Below, one piece after another: positions 56,988 to 64,000 of a DNA stretch of 64,000 bases (positions are counted from its first letter, which is position 1; the number at the start of each line of letters is the position of its first letter). The stretch covers positions 1 through 64,000 of the forward strand of contig NZ_PPXD01000008.1 in the NCBI RefSeq assembly GCF_002909375.1, read 5' to 3'. This DNA is from Cryobacterium zongtaii. GTDB taxonomy: Bacteria > Actinomycetota > Actinomycetes > Actinomycetales > Microbacteriaceae. The notes under the pieces were generated by a model that saw nothing but the letters and a program-made list of their open reading frames with translations, made no database searches and was not told the DNA's origin. The position numbers and the translations under genes were made by a program.

Positions 56988-58388
56988 CTAGACCACCAGC
57001 CGAGGTTGGTTGCGCACAGTGTCGGACAATCGCAGCAGCAGGGCCACGATGATCCAGTTGGCGACGAGGGAGGAGCCACCGGCGGCCAGGAACGGGGTGG
57101 TGAGGCCGGTGAGCGGGATGACACGGGTGACACCGCCGATGACGATGAAGCACTGCAGGGCGATGACGAAGGAGAGTCCGACGCCGAGAAGCTTGCCGAA
57201 GTCGTCTTGCCCGGCGAATCCGATACGGAAGCCGCGGGCGACCAGGAGCAGGTACAGGGCCAGGATCGCGAAGACGCCGGCCAGGCCGAGTTCTTCGCCG
57301 AGGCTGGCGATGATGTAGTCGCTCTGGGGGACCGGGGTGAGTTCCGGACGGCCCTGGCCGAGGCCGGTGCCGATCAACCCGCCCTTGGCGAGGCCGAAGA
57401 GACCCTGAACGAGCTGGTAACTGCCGCCGGCTGCGTCGTAGACGGCCGGGTTGAGCGCATCCAGCCAGTTGGTGAACCGGCCGTTGACGTACTCGAGGGT
57501 CTGGCTGGCGATGAGGGCCCCACCGAGGAACAGGCCCATGCCCAGCAGCACCCAGCTGAGCCGGCCGGTGGCGAGGTAAAGCATCACCAGGAACAGTCCG
57601 AAGTACAACAGGGCTGTGCCCAGGTCGCGCTGGAAGATGATGACCGACATGGACAGGGCCCAGACGACCAGGATCGGGCCGAGGTCGCGCAGACGCGGGA
57701 AACGCATTCCCAGGAACTTCTTGCCGACCATGGAGAGGCTGTCGCGGTTGCGCACGAGGTAGCCGGCGAAGAACACGGCCAGGGCGATCTTGGCGATCTC
57801 GCCGGGCTGGAAGGTGGCGAACGAGCCGAAGCCGATCCAGACCCTGGCACCGCTGACCTCGCGGCCGAGACCGGGAACCAGCGGCAGCAGCAACAGCGAA
57901 ACGCCGACAAAGCCGGCGACGTAGGTGTACCTGAACAGCACGCGGTGGTTGCGGATGATGAGGAGCACGGCGATGGCGAGGGCGATGGCCAACCCGCTCC
58001 ACACCGTCTGCCGCACGGCGGCACTGGCCCAGCCGGCTTCCTCGTTGGCGATATCGATGCGGTAGATCATCGCGATGCCGATGCCGTTGAGCAGGGTGGC
58101 GATCGGCAGGATGAACGGGTCGGCCTCCCTCGCGACAAAACGCAGCACGATGTGCATCGCGAAGACCAAACCGGACAAGCTCGCGCCCAGGAGCACCAGG
58201 GTGGTGTCGATCTGGCCGAGTGCGCCCAGCTGCACGAGCACGACGGCGCCCAGGTTGATGCCGCAGGCGAGGATCAGCAGAAACAGCTCGAGATTGCGCA
58301 GCTTCTGCGGCAGGTGCAACCGGCGGATTTTGCCGGTCTGCGGGGCCGCCTCGCGGGCATCCGAGGTCGTTTTACTCTGCCGGGGCAT
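56988..58388 (-). CDS. rodA: RodA/FtsW/SpoVE family peptidoglycan glycosyltransferase
   Basis: A 466-residue SEDS protein with about ten hydrophobic segments. Conserved features include LPGLGREVSGARVWIGFG-type loop, FQPGEIAKIALAVFFAGYL and IIFQRDLGTALLYFGLFLVMLYLATGR, ending in the substrate-binding region with ALQCFIVIGGVTRVIPLTGLTTPFLAAGGSS. It polymerises lipid II. Located between pstP and pbpA, it is the elongation (RodA) homologue. Its start overlaps pstP by 17 nt. Confidence 0.95.
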   Translation of the reverse strand: MPRQSKTTSDAREAAPQTGKIRRLHLPQKLRNLELFLLILACGINLGAVVLVQLGALGQIDTTLVLLGASLSGLVFAMHIVLRFVAREADPFILPIATLLNGIGIAMIYRIDIANEEAGWASAAVRQTVWSGLAIALAIAVLLIIRNHRVLFRYTYVAGFVGVSLLLLPLVPGLGREVSGARVWIGFGSFATFQPGEIAKIALAVFFAGYLVRNRDSLSMVGKKFLGMRFPRLRDLGPILVVWALSMSVIIFQRDLGTALLYFGLFLVMLYLATGRLSWVLLGMGLFLGGALIASQTLEYVNGRFTNWLDALNPAVYDAAGGSYQLVQGLFGLAKGGLIGTGLGQGRPELTPVPQSDYIIASLGEELGLAGVFAILALYLLLVARGFRIGFAGQDDFGKLLGVGLSFVIALQCFIVIGGVTRVIPLTGLTTPFLAAGGSSLVANWIIVALLLRLSDTVRNQPRLVV

Positions 58389-59601
58389 TGCTCAACCGTT
58401 CCACGATGAGTTTGGCGTCTTCCAGGGATGACGCGTTGATGGTGCGCTCCACCAGCTGGCGGTCGTAGACGCGCAACTGGTTCAGCTCCAGGTTGGTGTC
58501 TTCGTAGACGCTGGACAGTTTGAGCGGGCCCAGATCCTGCTGGATGCCCTGGTAGATCGCGACGGTGCTGCCTTCGACGCCGACGAAGTACCGGCTCTGC
58601 GTCCACTGGTAACCCAGCAACGCGGCACCGACGATGGTCACGATCAGCAGCACGATGGCGGCCAGCCAGGTGACCTTGCGGCGTGTGGCGCGGCGCGCGT
58701 CTTCCTCGATGAGTTCGGACAGGTAGTCCTGGGAGTCGGGTTCGAAGTGGGTTTCCCGCACGGGGTGCAGCCGCAGCGATGGGATGCGGGGCGCGCGGGT
58801 GCGCACCGGCTCCTCACCGAACGCCAGCGGCGCCGCGGCGGAGCCGACCACGATCGGCTCACCCAGTCGTTCTCCGCCGGAACCGATGTCGACGACGACG
58901 ATGGTGACGTTGTCTGGCGCGCCGCCGTCCAGGCTCTCCTTGACCAGGCGGTCGGCAACGGCCTGCGCATCGAGCGAGGATCTCAGGGCGTTGCCGATGC
59001 CCGTGTTCGACACCACGCCGCTCAGCCCGTCGGAACAGATCAGCCAGCGGTCGCCCGCCCGGGTGGCCAGGATCGAGGTGTCGATCTCCGGAGAGGACTC
59101 GACGTCGCCGAGCACCCGCATCAGCACCGACCGGCGCGGATGCACCATGGCTTCGGCCTCGGTGATGCGACCGCTGTCGACGAGGCGCTGCACGAAGGTG
59201 TGGTCGGTGGTGATCTGCGACAGCTCACCGTCCCGGAACAGATAGATCCGGGAATCACCGATGTGCGCGATGGCGACCTGGTCATCGAGCACCACGAGGG
59301 CGCTGACGGTGGTGCCCATGCCGGTGAGTTCGGCGTGCTCGAAAACAGTCTCGGCCAACTGCGAGTTCGCGGCGATCAGCGCAGCCTGGAGCGCGAACTC
59401 GGCGTCCTGAGCCGACAGGTAGGCCGTGTCGGCCTCCATGATGCGCTTGGTGGCGATGGCCGAGGCCACGTCACCACCGGCGTGTCCGCCCATGCCGTCG
59501 GCCACGACGAACAGGGTGTGTCCCGCGTACCCGGAGTCCTGGTTGTTGGACCGAATCTTGCCAACGTTGGACGCGGCTGCGCTGTGACTAACCGATGCCA
59601 T
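58372..59601 (-). CDS. pstP: PP2C-family serine/threonine phosphatase PstP
   Basis: The 409-residue phosphatase has the PP2C metal motifs VVADGMGGHAGGDVAS, HIGDSRIY, CSDGLSGVV and GAPDNVTIVVVD in the first 235 residues, then a linker, one membrane helix (about 305-325) and an extracytoplasmic domain. It reverses phosphorylation by the cluster kinases. ATG 59601 follows the fhaB stop by 3 nt. Confidence 0.96.
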   Translation of the reverse strand: MASVSHSAAASNVGKIRSNNQDSGYAGHTLFVVADGMGGHAGGDVASAIATKRIMEADTAYLSAQDAEFALQAALIAANSQLAETVFEHAELTGMGTTVSALVVLDDQVAIAHIGDSRIYLFRDGELSQITTDHTFVQRLVDSGRITEAEAMVHPRRSVLMRVLGDVESSPEIDTSILATRAGDRWLICSDGLSGVVSNTGIGNALRSSLDAQAVADRLVKESLDGGAPDNVTIVVVDIGSGGERLGEPIVVGSAAAPLAFGEEPVRTRAPRIPSLRLHPVRETHFEPDSQDYLSELIEEDARRATRRKVTWLAAIVLLIVTIVGAALLGYQWTQSRYFVGVEGSTVAIYQGIQQDLGPLKLSSVYEDTNLELNQLRVYDRQLVERTINASSLEDAKLIVERLSNAPAE

Positions 59602-59604
59602 GCA

Positions 59605-60198
59605 CTACCGCCGAAGCTCGAAGCTCGTCGCGCCGATTTTCACGGTGGCGTTCAGCGGCACCGACGTGGGCACGGCAACACGTTTGCCGTCGAGGAAGGT
59701 GCCGTTGGTGGAATCCAGGTCCTGCACCATCCAGTCGTCATGCCACAGCATCAGCCGTGCGTGGTGGGTGGAGGTGTAGTCGTCCCGGATGACCAGGCTC
59801 GAATCGCTGGACCGGCCGATGGTGACGGGCTCGGTGCCGAGCGGGAACTCGGTGCCGGCCTTGGGTCCGGAGGTGATGACCAGGCGGGTGGCGGTCTGCG
59901 CGGTGGCCTTCTCTGGCCCGGCTTGCGGGAGCGGAGCGGCCTTCTGGCGGGAGAACTGCTCGGTGGGTGCGGAGGCCGAGGCCGCCGGGGGCTGCGCGAA
60001 CGCTCCGGCGGGTACCGGCGCGGGCGGCGGGGTGGCGAAGGGTACGGGTGCCGCTGCGGGCGCATCCGTGGACATCTTGCGCACTCGCTGGCCGAACAGG
60101 TCACTGCGGAGGGCGTAGACGATGCCGAAGATGAACAGCCAGAGCACCAGCAGGAACGCCAGGCGCAGGACAAGAAGGGTCAGTTCACTGGGATTCAT
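59605..60198 (-). CDS. fhaB: FHA-domain protein FhaB (FipA-like)
   Basis: The 197-residue protein starts with a hydrophobic segment (about 8-30, LVLRLAFLLVLWLFIFGIVYAL) and ends with a forkhead-associated domain (VTIGRSSDSSLVI, then DLDSTNGTFLDGKRV) which binds phosphothreonine. A Pro/Ala linker separates them. In mycobacteria this protein couples PknA/PknB signalling to division and is itself a kinase substrate. ATG overlaps the fhaA stop by 4 nt. Confidence 0.95.
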   Translation of the reverse strand: MNPSELTLLVLRLAFLLVLWLFIFGIVYALRSDLFGQRVRKMSTDAPAAAPVPFATPPPAPVPAGAFAQPPAASASAPTEQFSRQKAAPLPQAGPEKATAQTATRLVITSGPKAGTEFPLGTEPVTIGRSSDSSLVIRDDYTSTHHARLMLWHDDWMVQDLDSTNGTFLDGKRVAVPTSVPLNATVKIGATSFELRR

Positions 60199-60941
60199 GC
60201 GTTCGGCCCCCAGAAACCGCCCATATCGTGCCGTTGGGTGGACTCGTCGACCCGACGGGCCTCGGTTCTGTCGGTGCCGGCCTGGGCGACGACCCTGAAG
60301 ACGATGCTGGTGCGCCCGATGGTGATGACAGAGTCGGGCTCCAGGATGGCCTGTTTAACGGGGGAGCCGTTCAGCTGGGAGCCGTTGGTGGAGCCGAGGT
60401 CGCGTACCTGGGCGCGGGCGCCGTCCCAGATGATCTCGACGTGGCGGCGGGAGGTGCCGGTGTCGTCGATGGTGATGTCGGCGTCCGAGCCGCGGCCGAT
60501 CACCGTGCGGGACTTGACGAGCTGATGACGGTGCCCGTTGATGTCAACGACCGGGGTCCAGGCCACGCTGCCGTTGACGGAGGTGGAATCGATCTGCACC
60601 ATGCCCTCGCTGAGGCCGGGGTCGTTGGCGAACGTGATCGAGACGACGCCGGTGAACTGATAACCCTGCGAGGACGCGTGCTGCTGCACGAGCTGGACGA
60701 GTTCGTCGATGAGGGCGGGGCCCAGATCTCTCATGCGGCCGAAGTCGGCCTGGGCCAGGCGCACGGTGAAGCGATTGGGCGCCAGGATACGATCCCGCGA
60801 CACGACCGCGGCTTTGGTGTCGAGCTCACGACGCAGCGCTGAGGTGATCTCCACCGGCTGCACGCCCGACTTGAAGGTCTTGGCGAAAGCGCCGTTTACG
60901 GCGCGCTCAAGACCTTTCTCAAAGTTATCCAGTATGCCCAC
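60195..60941 (-). CDS. fhaA: FHA-domain protein FhaA with DUF3662 domain
   Basis: The 248-residue protein has an N-terminal DUF3662 domain (MGILDNFEKGLERAVNGAFAK start, about 1-120) and a C-terminal FHA domain (RTVIGRGSDADITI, RDLGSTNGSQLNGSP). It lacks the long disordered linker of mycobacterial FhaA. FHA domains read phosphorylated kinase or MurJ-associated targets. It heads the minus-strand fhaA-fhaB-pstP-rodA-pbpA-pknA-pknB cluster. Confidence 0.95.
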   Translation of the reverse strand: MGILDNFEKGLERAVNGAFAKTFKSGVQPVEITSALRRELDTKAAVVSRDRILAPNRFTVRLAQADFGRMRDLGPALIDELVQLVQQHASSQGYQFTGVVSITFANDPGLSEGMVQIDSTSVNGSVAWTPVVDINGHRHQLVKSRTVIGRGSDADITIDDTGTSRRHVEIIWDGARAQVRDLGSTNGSQLNGSPVKQAILEPDSVITIGRTSIVFRVVAQAGTDRTEARRVDESTQRHDMGGFWGPNA

Positions 60942-61141
60942 AGGTCTCCCGATCCGGTCCGTTTGGCTATGAGCATGTTACTTGCCTCACGTGTTAACTC
61001 GCCCAATGGGCGGGTCAGGGCACGGGAAGTCATCCTACGGGGGTAGTGCGGTCAGACCACTAACGGGGGGCATTCCGCGGGTCTGGCGCAGGCTGAGTCG
61101 GGGCGGAAGCCCTCGAATGGCGTTCAGGCCCTGCGGAATGC

Positions 61142-61147
61142 TAGGAT
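61142..61147 (+). promoter_or_regulatory. -10 element of tRNA-Leu
   Basis: TAGGAT lies 10 nt before the tRNA 5' end; the -35 is not clear. The 216-nt gap back to fhaA also has to hold the fhaA promoter on the minus strand. Confidence 0.5.
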
Positions 61148-61157
61148 TTCAAAGTTC

Positions 61158-61241
61158 GCGCGAGTGGCGGAATTGGCAGACGCGCTGGCTTCAGGTGCCA
61201 GTGTTCGAAAGGACGTGGGGGTTCAAGTCCCCCCTCGCGCA
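61158..61241 (+). tRNA. tRNA-Leu (CAG)
   Basis: An 84-nt class II tRNA: acceptor GCGCGAG/CTCGCGC, anticodon stem CTGGC/GCCAG around TTCAGGT (anticodon CAG), a variable arm, and T stem GGGGG/CCCCC around TTCAAGT. CCA is not encoded. Confidence 0.95.
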
Positions 61242-61283
61242 CAGTGAAAAGTGCACGATGGATGAATAATCTGCGCGAACAGG

Positions 61284-61315
61284 AAAGGCCCCCGGGAAAC
61301 CGGGGGCCTTTCGTC
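61284..61315 (+). terminator. Terminator after tRNA-Leu
   Basis: A perfect 12-bp stem (61284-61295 with 61300-61311) closed by a GAAA tetraloop, with a T-containing tail. Confidence 0.88.
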
Positions 61316-61509
61316 ATTCTCGGTGGTGCATACGGAACTGCACTCGTTGTCAGGCTCTCACCGGATTCACCAGTTCTGGTTCTCAATGGCATCGGTGAGT
61401 GTTGTTGTACTTCTGCACCGCGCGTCCCTACGGTGGAATTACACCGCAGCGGCGCGAGAGGCTCGAACGTGCAGCACCCGCCGCCGGTGCATCACCCGAG
61501 AGGACCACC

Positions 61510-62445
61510 GTGAAGCGTTTCACCATGCCCGGAACCGAGATCGTCGCCCCGAACGTTGTGCTGGGCCTGATGCGGATCGCGGAGAAGACCGACGACGAGG
61601 TGCGCGAACTGGTGCGCACCGCCCGTGACGCCGGCATCGACTTCCTCGACCACGCCGATGTGTACGGCACCGACCTGCACGGGTGCGAGCGCCGGTTCGC
61701 CGAGGCGATGCAGCTCACCCCGTCGCAGCGTGACGAGCTGACCATCCAGACCAAGACCGGGATCGTGGGGGATGGGCCGTACTTCGACTTCTCTTATGAA
61801 CACATCATGGATTCGGTGGACGGTTCCCTGGCCGCGCTCAACACGGACCACATCGACATCCTGCTGCTGCACCGCCCAGACGCGCTTGTCGAACCCGCAG
61901 AGGTCGCCAGGGCCTTCGACGAGCTGGACGCCGCCGGCAAGGTGCGCGCCTTCGGTGTCTCCAACCACACCCCGCGCCAGATCGACCTGCTCAAGAAGTA
62001 CGTACGACAGCCGCTCGTTGCCAATCAGCTGCAGCTCTCGATCACCCACGCTCCGATCGTCGCGCAGGGCGTGGCGGCGAACATGGCCGGAGAGCGGCAG
62101 TCGCTCACCCTCGACGGCGGCGGAATCCTGGACTACTGCCGGCTGAACGACATCACGGTTCAGGCCTGGTCGCCGTTCCAGGCCGGCTTCTTCACCGGGG
62201 TCTTCCTCGGCTCAGCGGAGTACCCCGAGCTGAACGCGGTCATCGACCGTCTCGCCGCTGCCTACGACGTTCCCGCGATCGCCATCGCCACGGCCTGGAT
62301 CACCCGCCACCCCGCACAGATGCAGGTGGTGCTCGGCACCACCAGCCCTGAGCGGGTGGCCGCGGCCGCGCTCGGCTCGGAGATCCCGCTCACCCGCTCA
62401 GAGTGGTACGAGCTGTTCCGCGCCGCGGGCTACCGGGTGCCGTAA
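61510..62445 (+). CDS. Aldo/keto reductase (YdhF-type)
   Basis: The 311-residue TIM-barrel oxidoreductase has GLMRIAEKT, then DHADVYG with the catalytic Asp and Tyr, QTKTGI with Lys, LLLHRPD with His, and a C-terminal NADPH-binding region (WITRHPAQMQVVLGTTS). This arrangement matches the E. coli YdhF subgroup. The substrate is unknown. GTG 61510 follows GAGAGGA by 5 nt. It converges with the lipoprotein gene. Confidence 0.9.
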   Translation: MKRFTMPGTEIVAPNVVLGLMRIAEKTDDEVRELVRTARDAGIDFLDHADVYGTDLHGCERRFAEAMQLTPSQRDELTIQTKTGIVGDGPYFDFSYEHIMDSVDGSLAALNTDHIDILLLHRPDALVEPAEVARAFDELDAAGKVRAFGVSNHTPRQIDLLKKYVRQPLVANQLQLSITHAPIVAQGVAANMAGERQSLTLDGGGILDYCRLNDITVQAWSPFQAGFFTGVFLGSAEYPELNAVIDRLAAAYDVPAIAIATAWITRHPAQMQVVLGTTSPERVAAAALGSEIPLTRSEWYELFRAAGYRVP

Positions 62446-62451
62446 CCCTGG

Positions 62452-63939
62452 CTAGTCCTCGACGGTGAAGCCGAGGAGGGCGCCGGGGGAGGCGACGATC
62501 AGTCGCCCGGCTCCGGCGTCGACCCCGACCATCCGCACCGACCCGATCGAGAACGTGTCACTGAGCTCTCCGGTCGCTTCGCAGGCTTGGTGGTCGTCGC
62601 CGCCACCGAACGACGTGCTCTCTCCGGTTCCGGGGTACATCGCGATCAGCGGCTCGCGCTGGATGGAGCAGGCGTAGACGGCCTCCTCCGAGGCGTCGGA
62701 GTGCTCCCCGGTGATGAGGTTCACGATCGTCGATTTGCCGTCGATGAGCCTGACGCTGTCGGCAGAGAATGAGGCGAAGGTCGATTCCTTCTCGTCGCCG
62801 GTGCCGTTGTAGTCGTCGCCGCCCAGCGGGAGGGTCCAGTCGATCTCCCCTGTTGCCACGTCGACCCCGACGAGATCGACGTCGAAGTCGGTGCGGGTGA
62901 CGTCGAAGCCCGACCCGTCTGCTTTCTTGACGACCGATGTTGTACCGGAGTTGATGACGCAGAAGGTGCGCTTGCCGTCGGCGCGCGCCTCTTCACGCAC
63001 GTAATAGTCACAGAACTCGGCTCCGTCGAGGCTCCAGACGCTCTCACCGGACTCCGGATCCAGCGCCACGACGCGCTGCTGCGTTGCGTCGTCGGTGTAT
63101 TCGGTGGCGTCCGCACGGGACGCGTCGAACAGGCCCCCGGCGCCGATCAACAGGCCGGTGGTTTTCTCCTTGGTCCAGAACCAACCGCCGTCGGACGAGG
63201 TGCCCTCGCCGAAGACCTCCTGATAGGGGCGCTCCCAGAGAAACTCGCCGTCGGCGCTGCTGCCGAGCATCTCGGTGCCTTCCGGGGGTCGGCTATTGGT
63301 GGAATAGACGCGGTTGCCGATCAGGCGGGCCGAGTCCGGCAGCACGACGTCGGTATCCGGGGTGATCTCGCCTCCGGCGGTGGTGAAGCGGTAGCTCAGG
63401 CTGCCGGCGTCGTAGTCGGTCTGCTTCCAGCCCGTGAAACAGATATCGGTGCCGTCGGCGCAGGATGACGGTCGGCTGGTCGCCCAGACCCGGTTGTCGG
63501 TCAGCGGGACAGGCGTTCCCGTGCCGAGGTCCGCCAGCACCAGGTCCTGCCAGTCTTTGTCGTCGCCCGGGCGAAGGTAGGCGGCGTAGTGCTGGTCGCC
63601 ATCGCTGATGATGGTGGCCGACGCCTGCACACCGACCGTTGCCGCCCCGGTCACTGCGCTGTCGGCCCAGAGCTGTTCACCGGTCGTGGCGTCCCAGGCC
63701 ACGACCTGCAGGGAACCTGAGGACGCCTTCGCGTAGGCGAGAACCACGCCGTCTGCCGCGGCGGGATCGCCGACCAGGGACGCGTCGACGGACCAGTCCG
63801 GCGTGGCCACCTCGTCGAGCTCCCGAGCCGCGATATCGGCGGCGCTTTCCGGGATCAAGCTGGTCCCCGGTGTGCAGCCGGTGAGAGCAACAAGCAGCAC
63901 CAGAGCCGCGATCGGCAGCGTGGACGTGGCTCTGAACAT
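62452..63939 (-). CDS. Secreted lipoprotein with beta-propeller-like (PQQ-type) repeats
   Basis: The 495-residue protein has a signal peptide with a lipobox (ALTGC, Cys at about 24), so it is predicted to be lipid-anchored outside. The remainder shows repeats of the form VVAWDATTGEQLW, VVALDPESGESVW and VGVDVATGEIDW, typical of PQQ-like beta-propellers. There is no catalytic motif, so a binding or scaffold role is likely. ATG 63939 is chosen so that the signal peptide begins MFRATST; an in-frame upstream extension is unlikely. The last 61 nt of the window contain no further gene. Confidence 0.88.
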   Translation of the reverse strand: MFRATSTLPIAALVLLVALTGCTPGTSLIPESAADIAARELDEVATPDWSVDASLVGDPAAADGVVLAYAKASSGSLQVVAWDATTGEQLWADSAVTGAATVGVQASATIISDGDQHYAAYLRPGDDKDWQDLVLADLGTGTPVPLTDNRVWATSRPSSCADGTDICFTGWKQTDYDAGSLSYRFTTAGGEITPDTDVVLPDSARLIGNRVYSTNSRPPEGTEMLGSSADGEFLWERPYQEVFGEGTSSDGGWFWTKEKTTGLLIGAGGLFDASRADATEYTDDATQQRVVALDPESGESVWSLDGAEFCDYYVREEARADGKRTFCVINSGTTSVVKKADGSGFDVTRTDFDVDLVGVDVATGEIDWTLPLGGDDYNGTGDEKESTFASFSADSVRLIDGKSTIVNLITGEHSDASEEAVYACSIQREPLIAMYPGTGESTSFGGGDDHQACEATGELSDTFSIGSVRMVGVDAGAGRLIVASPGALLGFTVED

Positions 63940-64000
63940 GGTTTCCCCCGAATCCCCCCTGGCGCGCTCGCCAAGACTGCAAGTATGGCGCATCCGCCCC

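Overview
The window is the replication-origin region of a high-GC actinobacterial chromosome. Gene content and order (rpmH-dnaA-dnaN-gnd-recF-DUF721-gyrB-gyrA-DUF3566-tRNA-Ile-tRNA-Ala on one side; rnpA-yidD-yidC-khpB-rsmG-parA-parB on the other), GTG/TTG starts, leaderless genes and the fhaA-fhaB-pstP-rodA-pbpA-pknA-pknB cluster point to the family Microbacteriaceae. A Cryobacterium-like genus is my best guess from protein resemblance; this is inference, not a database result.

Layout. 1-13 kb holds accessory and metabolic genes: a cut-off protein of unknown function with a small helical WXG-like partner, a low-molecular-weight phosphatase, purB, a P2-type cation ATPase, an HdeD-like membrane protein pair, a HEAT-repeat protein, a three-subunit proton-translocating transhydrogenase (pntAa-pntAb-pntB) and a BCCT transporter. 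13-21 kb holds an HrpB-type helicase, dnaB, the rpsF-ssb-rpsR-rplI operon and a CCA-adding-type nucleotidyltransferase. 21-29 kb holds a DUF6049 secreted protein with murJ, trxB-trxA behind a SigR-type promoter, a PLP aminotransferase and a D-Ala-D-Ala ligase homologue.

29.3-33.1 kb is the centromere region: about 1.8 kb without genes, carrying six parS sites in degenerate duplicated sequence, then parB-parA with a seventh parS lying across the parA start. 33-38.3 kb carries rsmG, khpB, yidC, yidD, rnpA and rpmH on the minus strand, then dnaA, with DnaA-box clusters on both sides of dnaA. The dnaA-dnaN gap, with two perfect boxes and AT-rich tracts, is the likely oriC.

38.3-47.5 kb is the plus-strand replication and topology block through gyrA, DUF3566 and two tRNAs. 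47.7-52 kb has a small membrane protein, a cyclophilin, a rhomboid protease, crgA diverging from a class E sortase, a 53-residue membrane protein and a pabA/trpG-type amidotransferase. 52-61 kb is the minus-strand cell-wall signalling cluster: two FHA proteins, a PP2C phosphatase, RodA/FtsW, a class B penicillin-binding protein and two Ser/Thr kinases. The window ends with tRNA-Leu, an aldo/keto reductase and a beta-propeller-like lipoprotein.

No CRISPR array, insertion sequence, prophage or obvious defence system is visible. The most unusual structure is the decaying tandem parS array; other observations are the exact SigR-type trxB promoter, a recurring TAGAAT-N7-ATG leaderless start, DnaA-box clusters away from oriC (upstream of dnaB and between the rhomboid gene and crgA), and a 9-bp tandem repeat at 51.9 kb.
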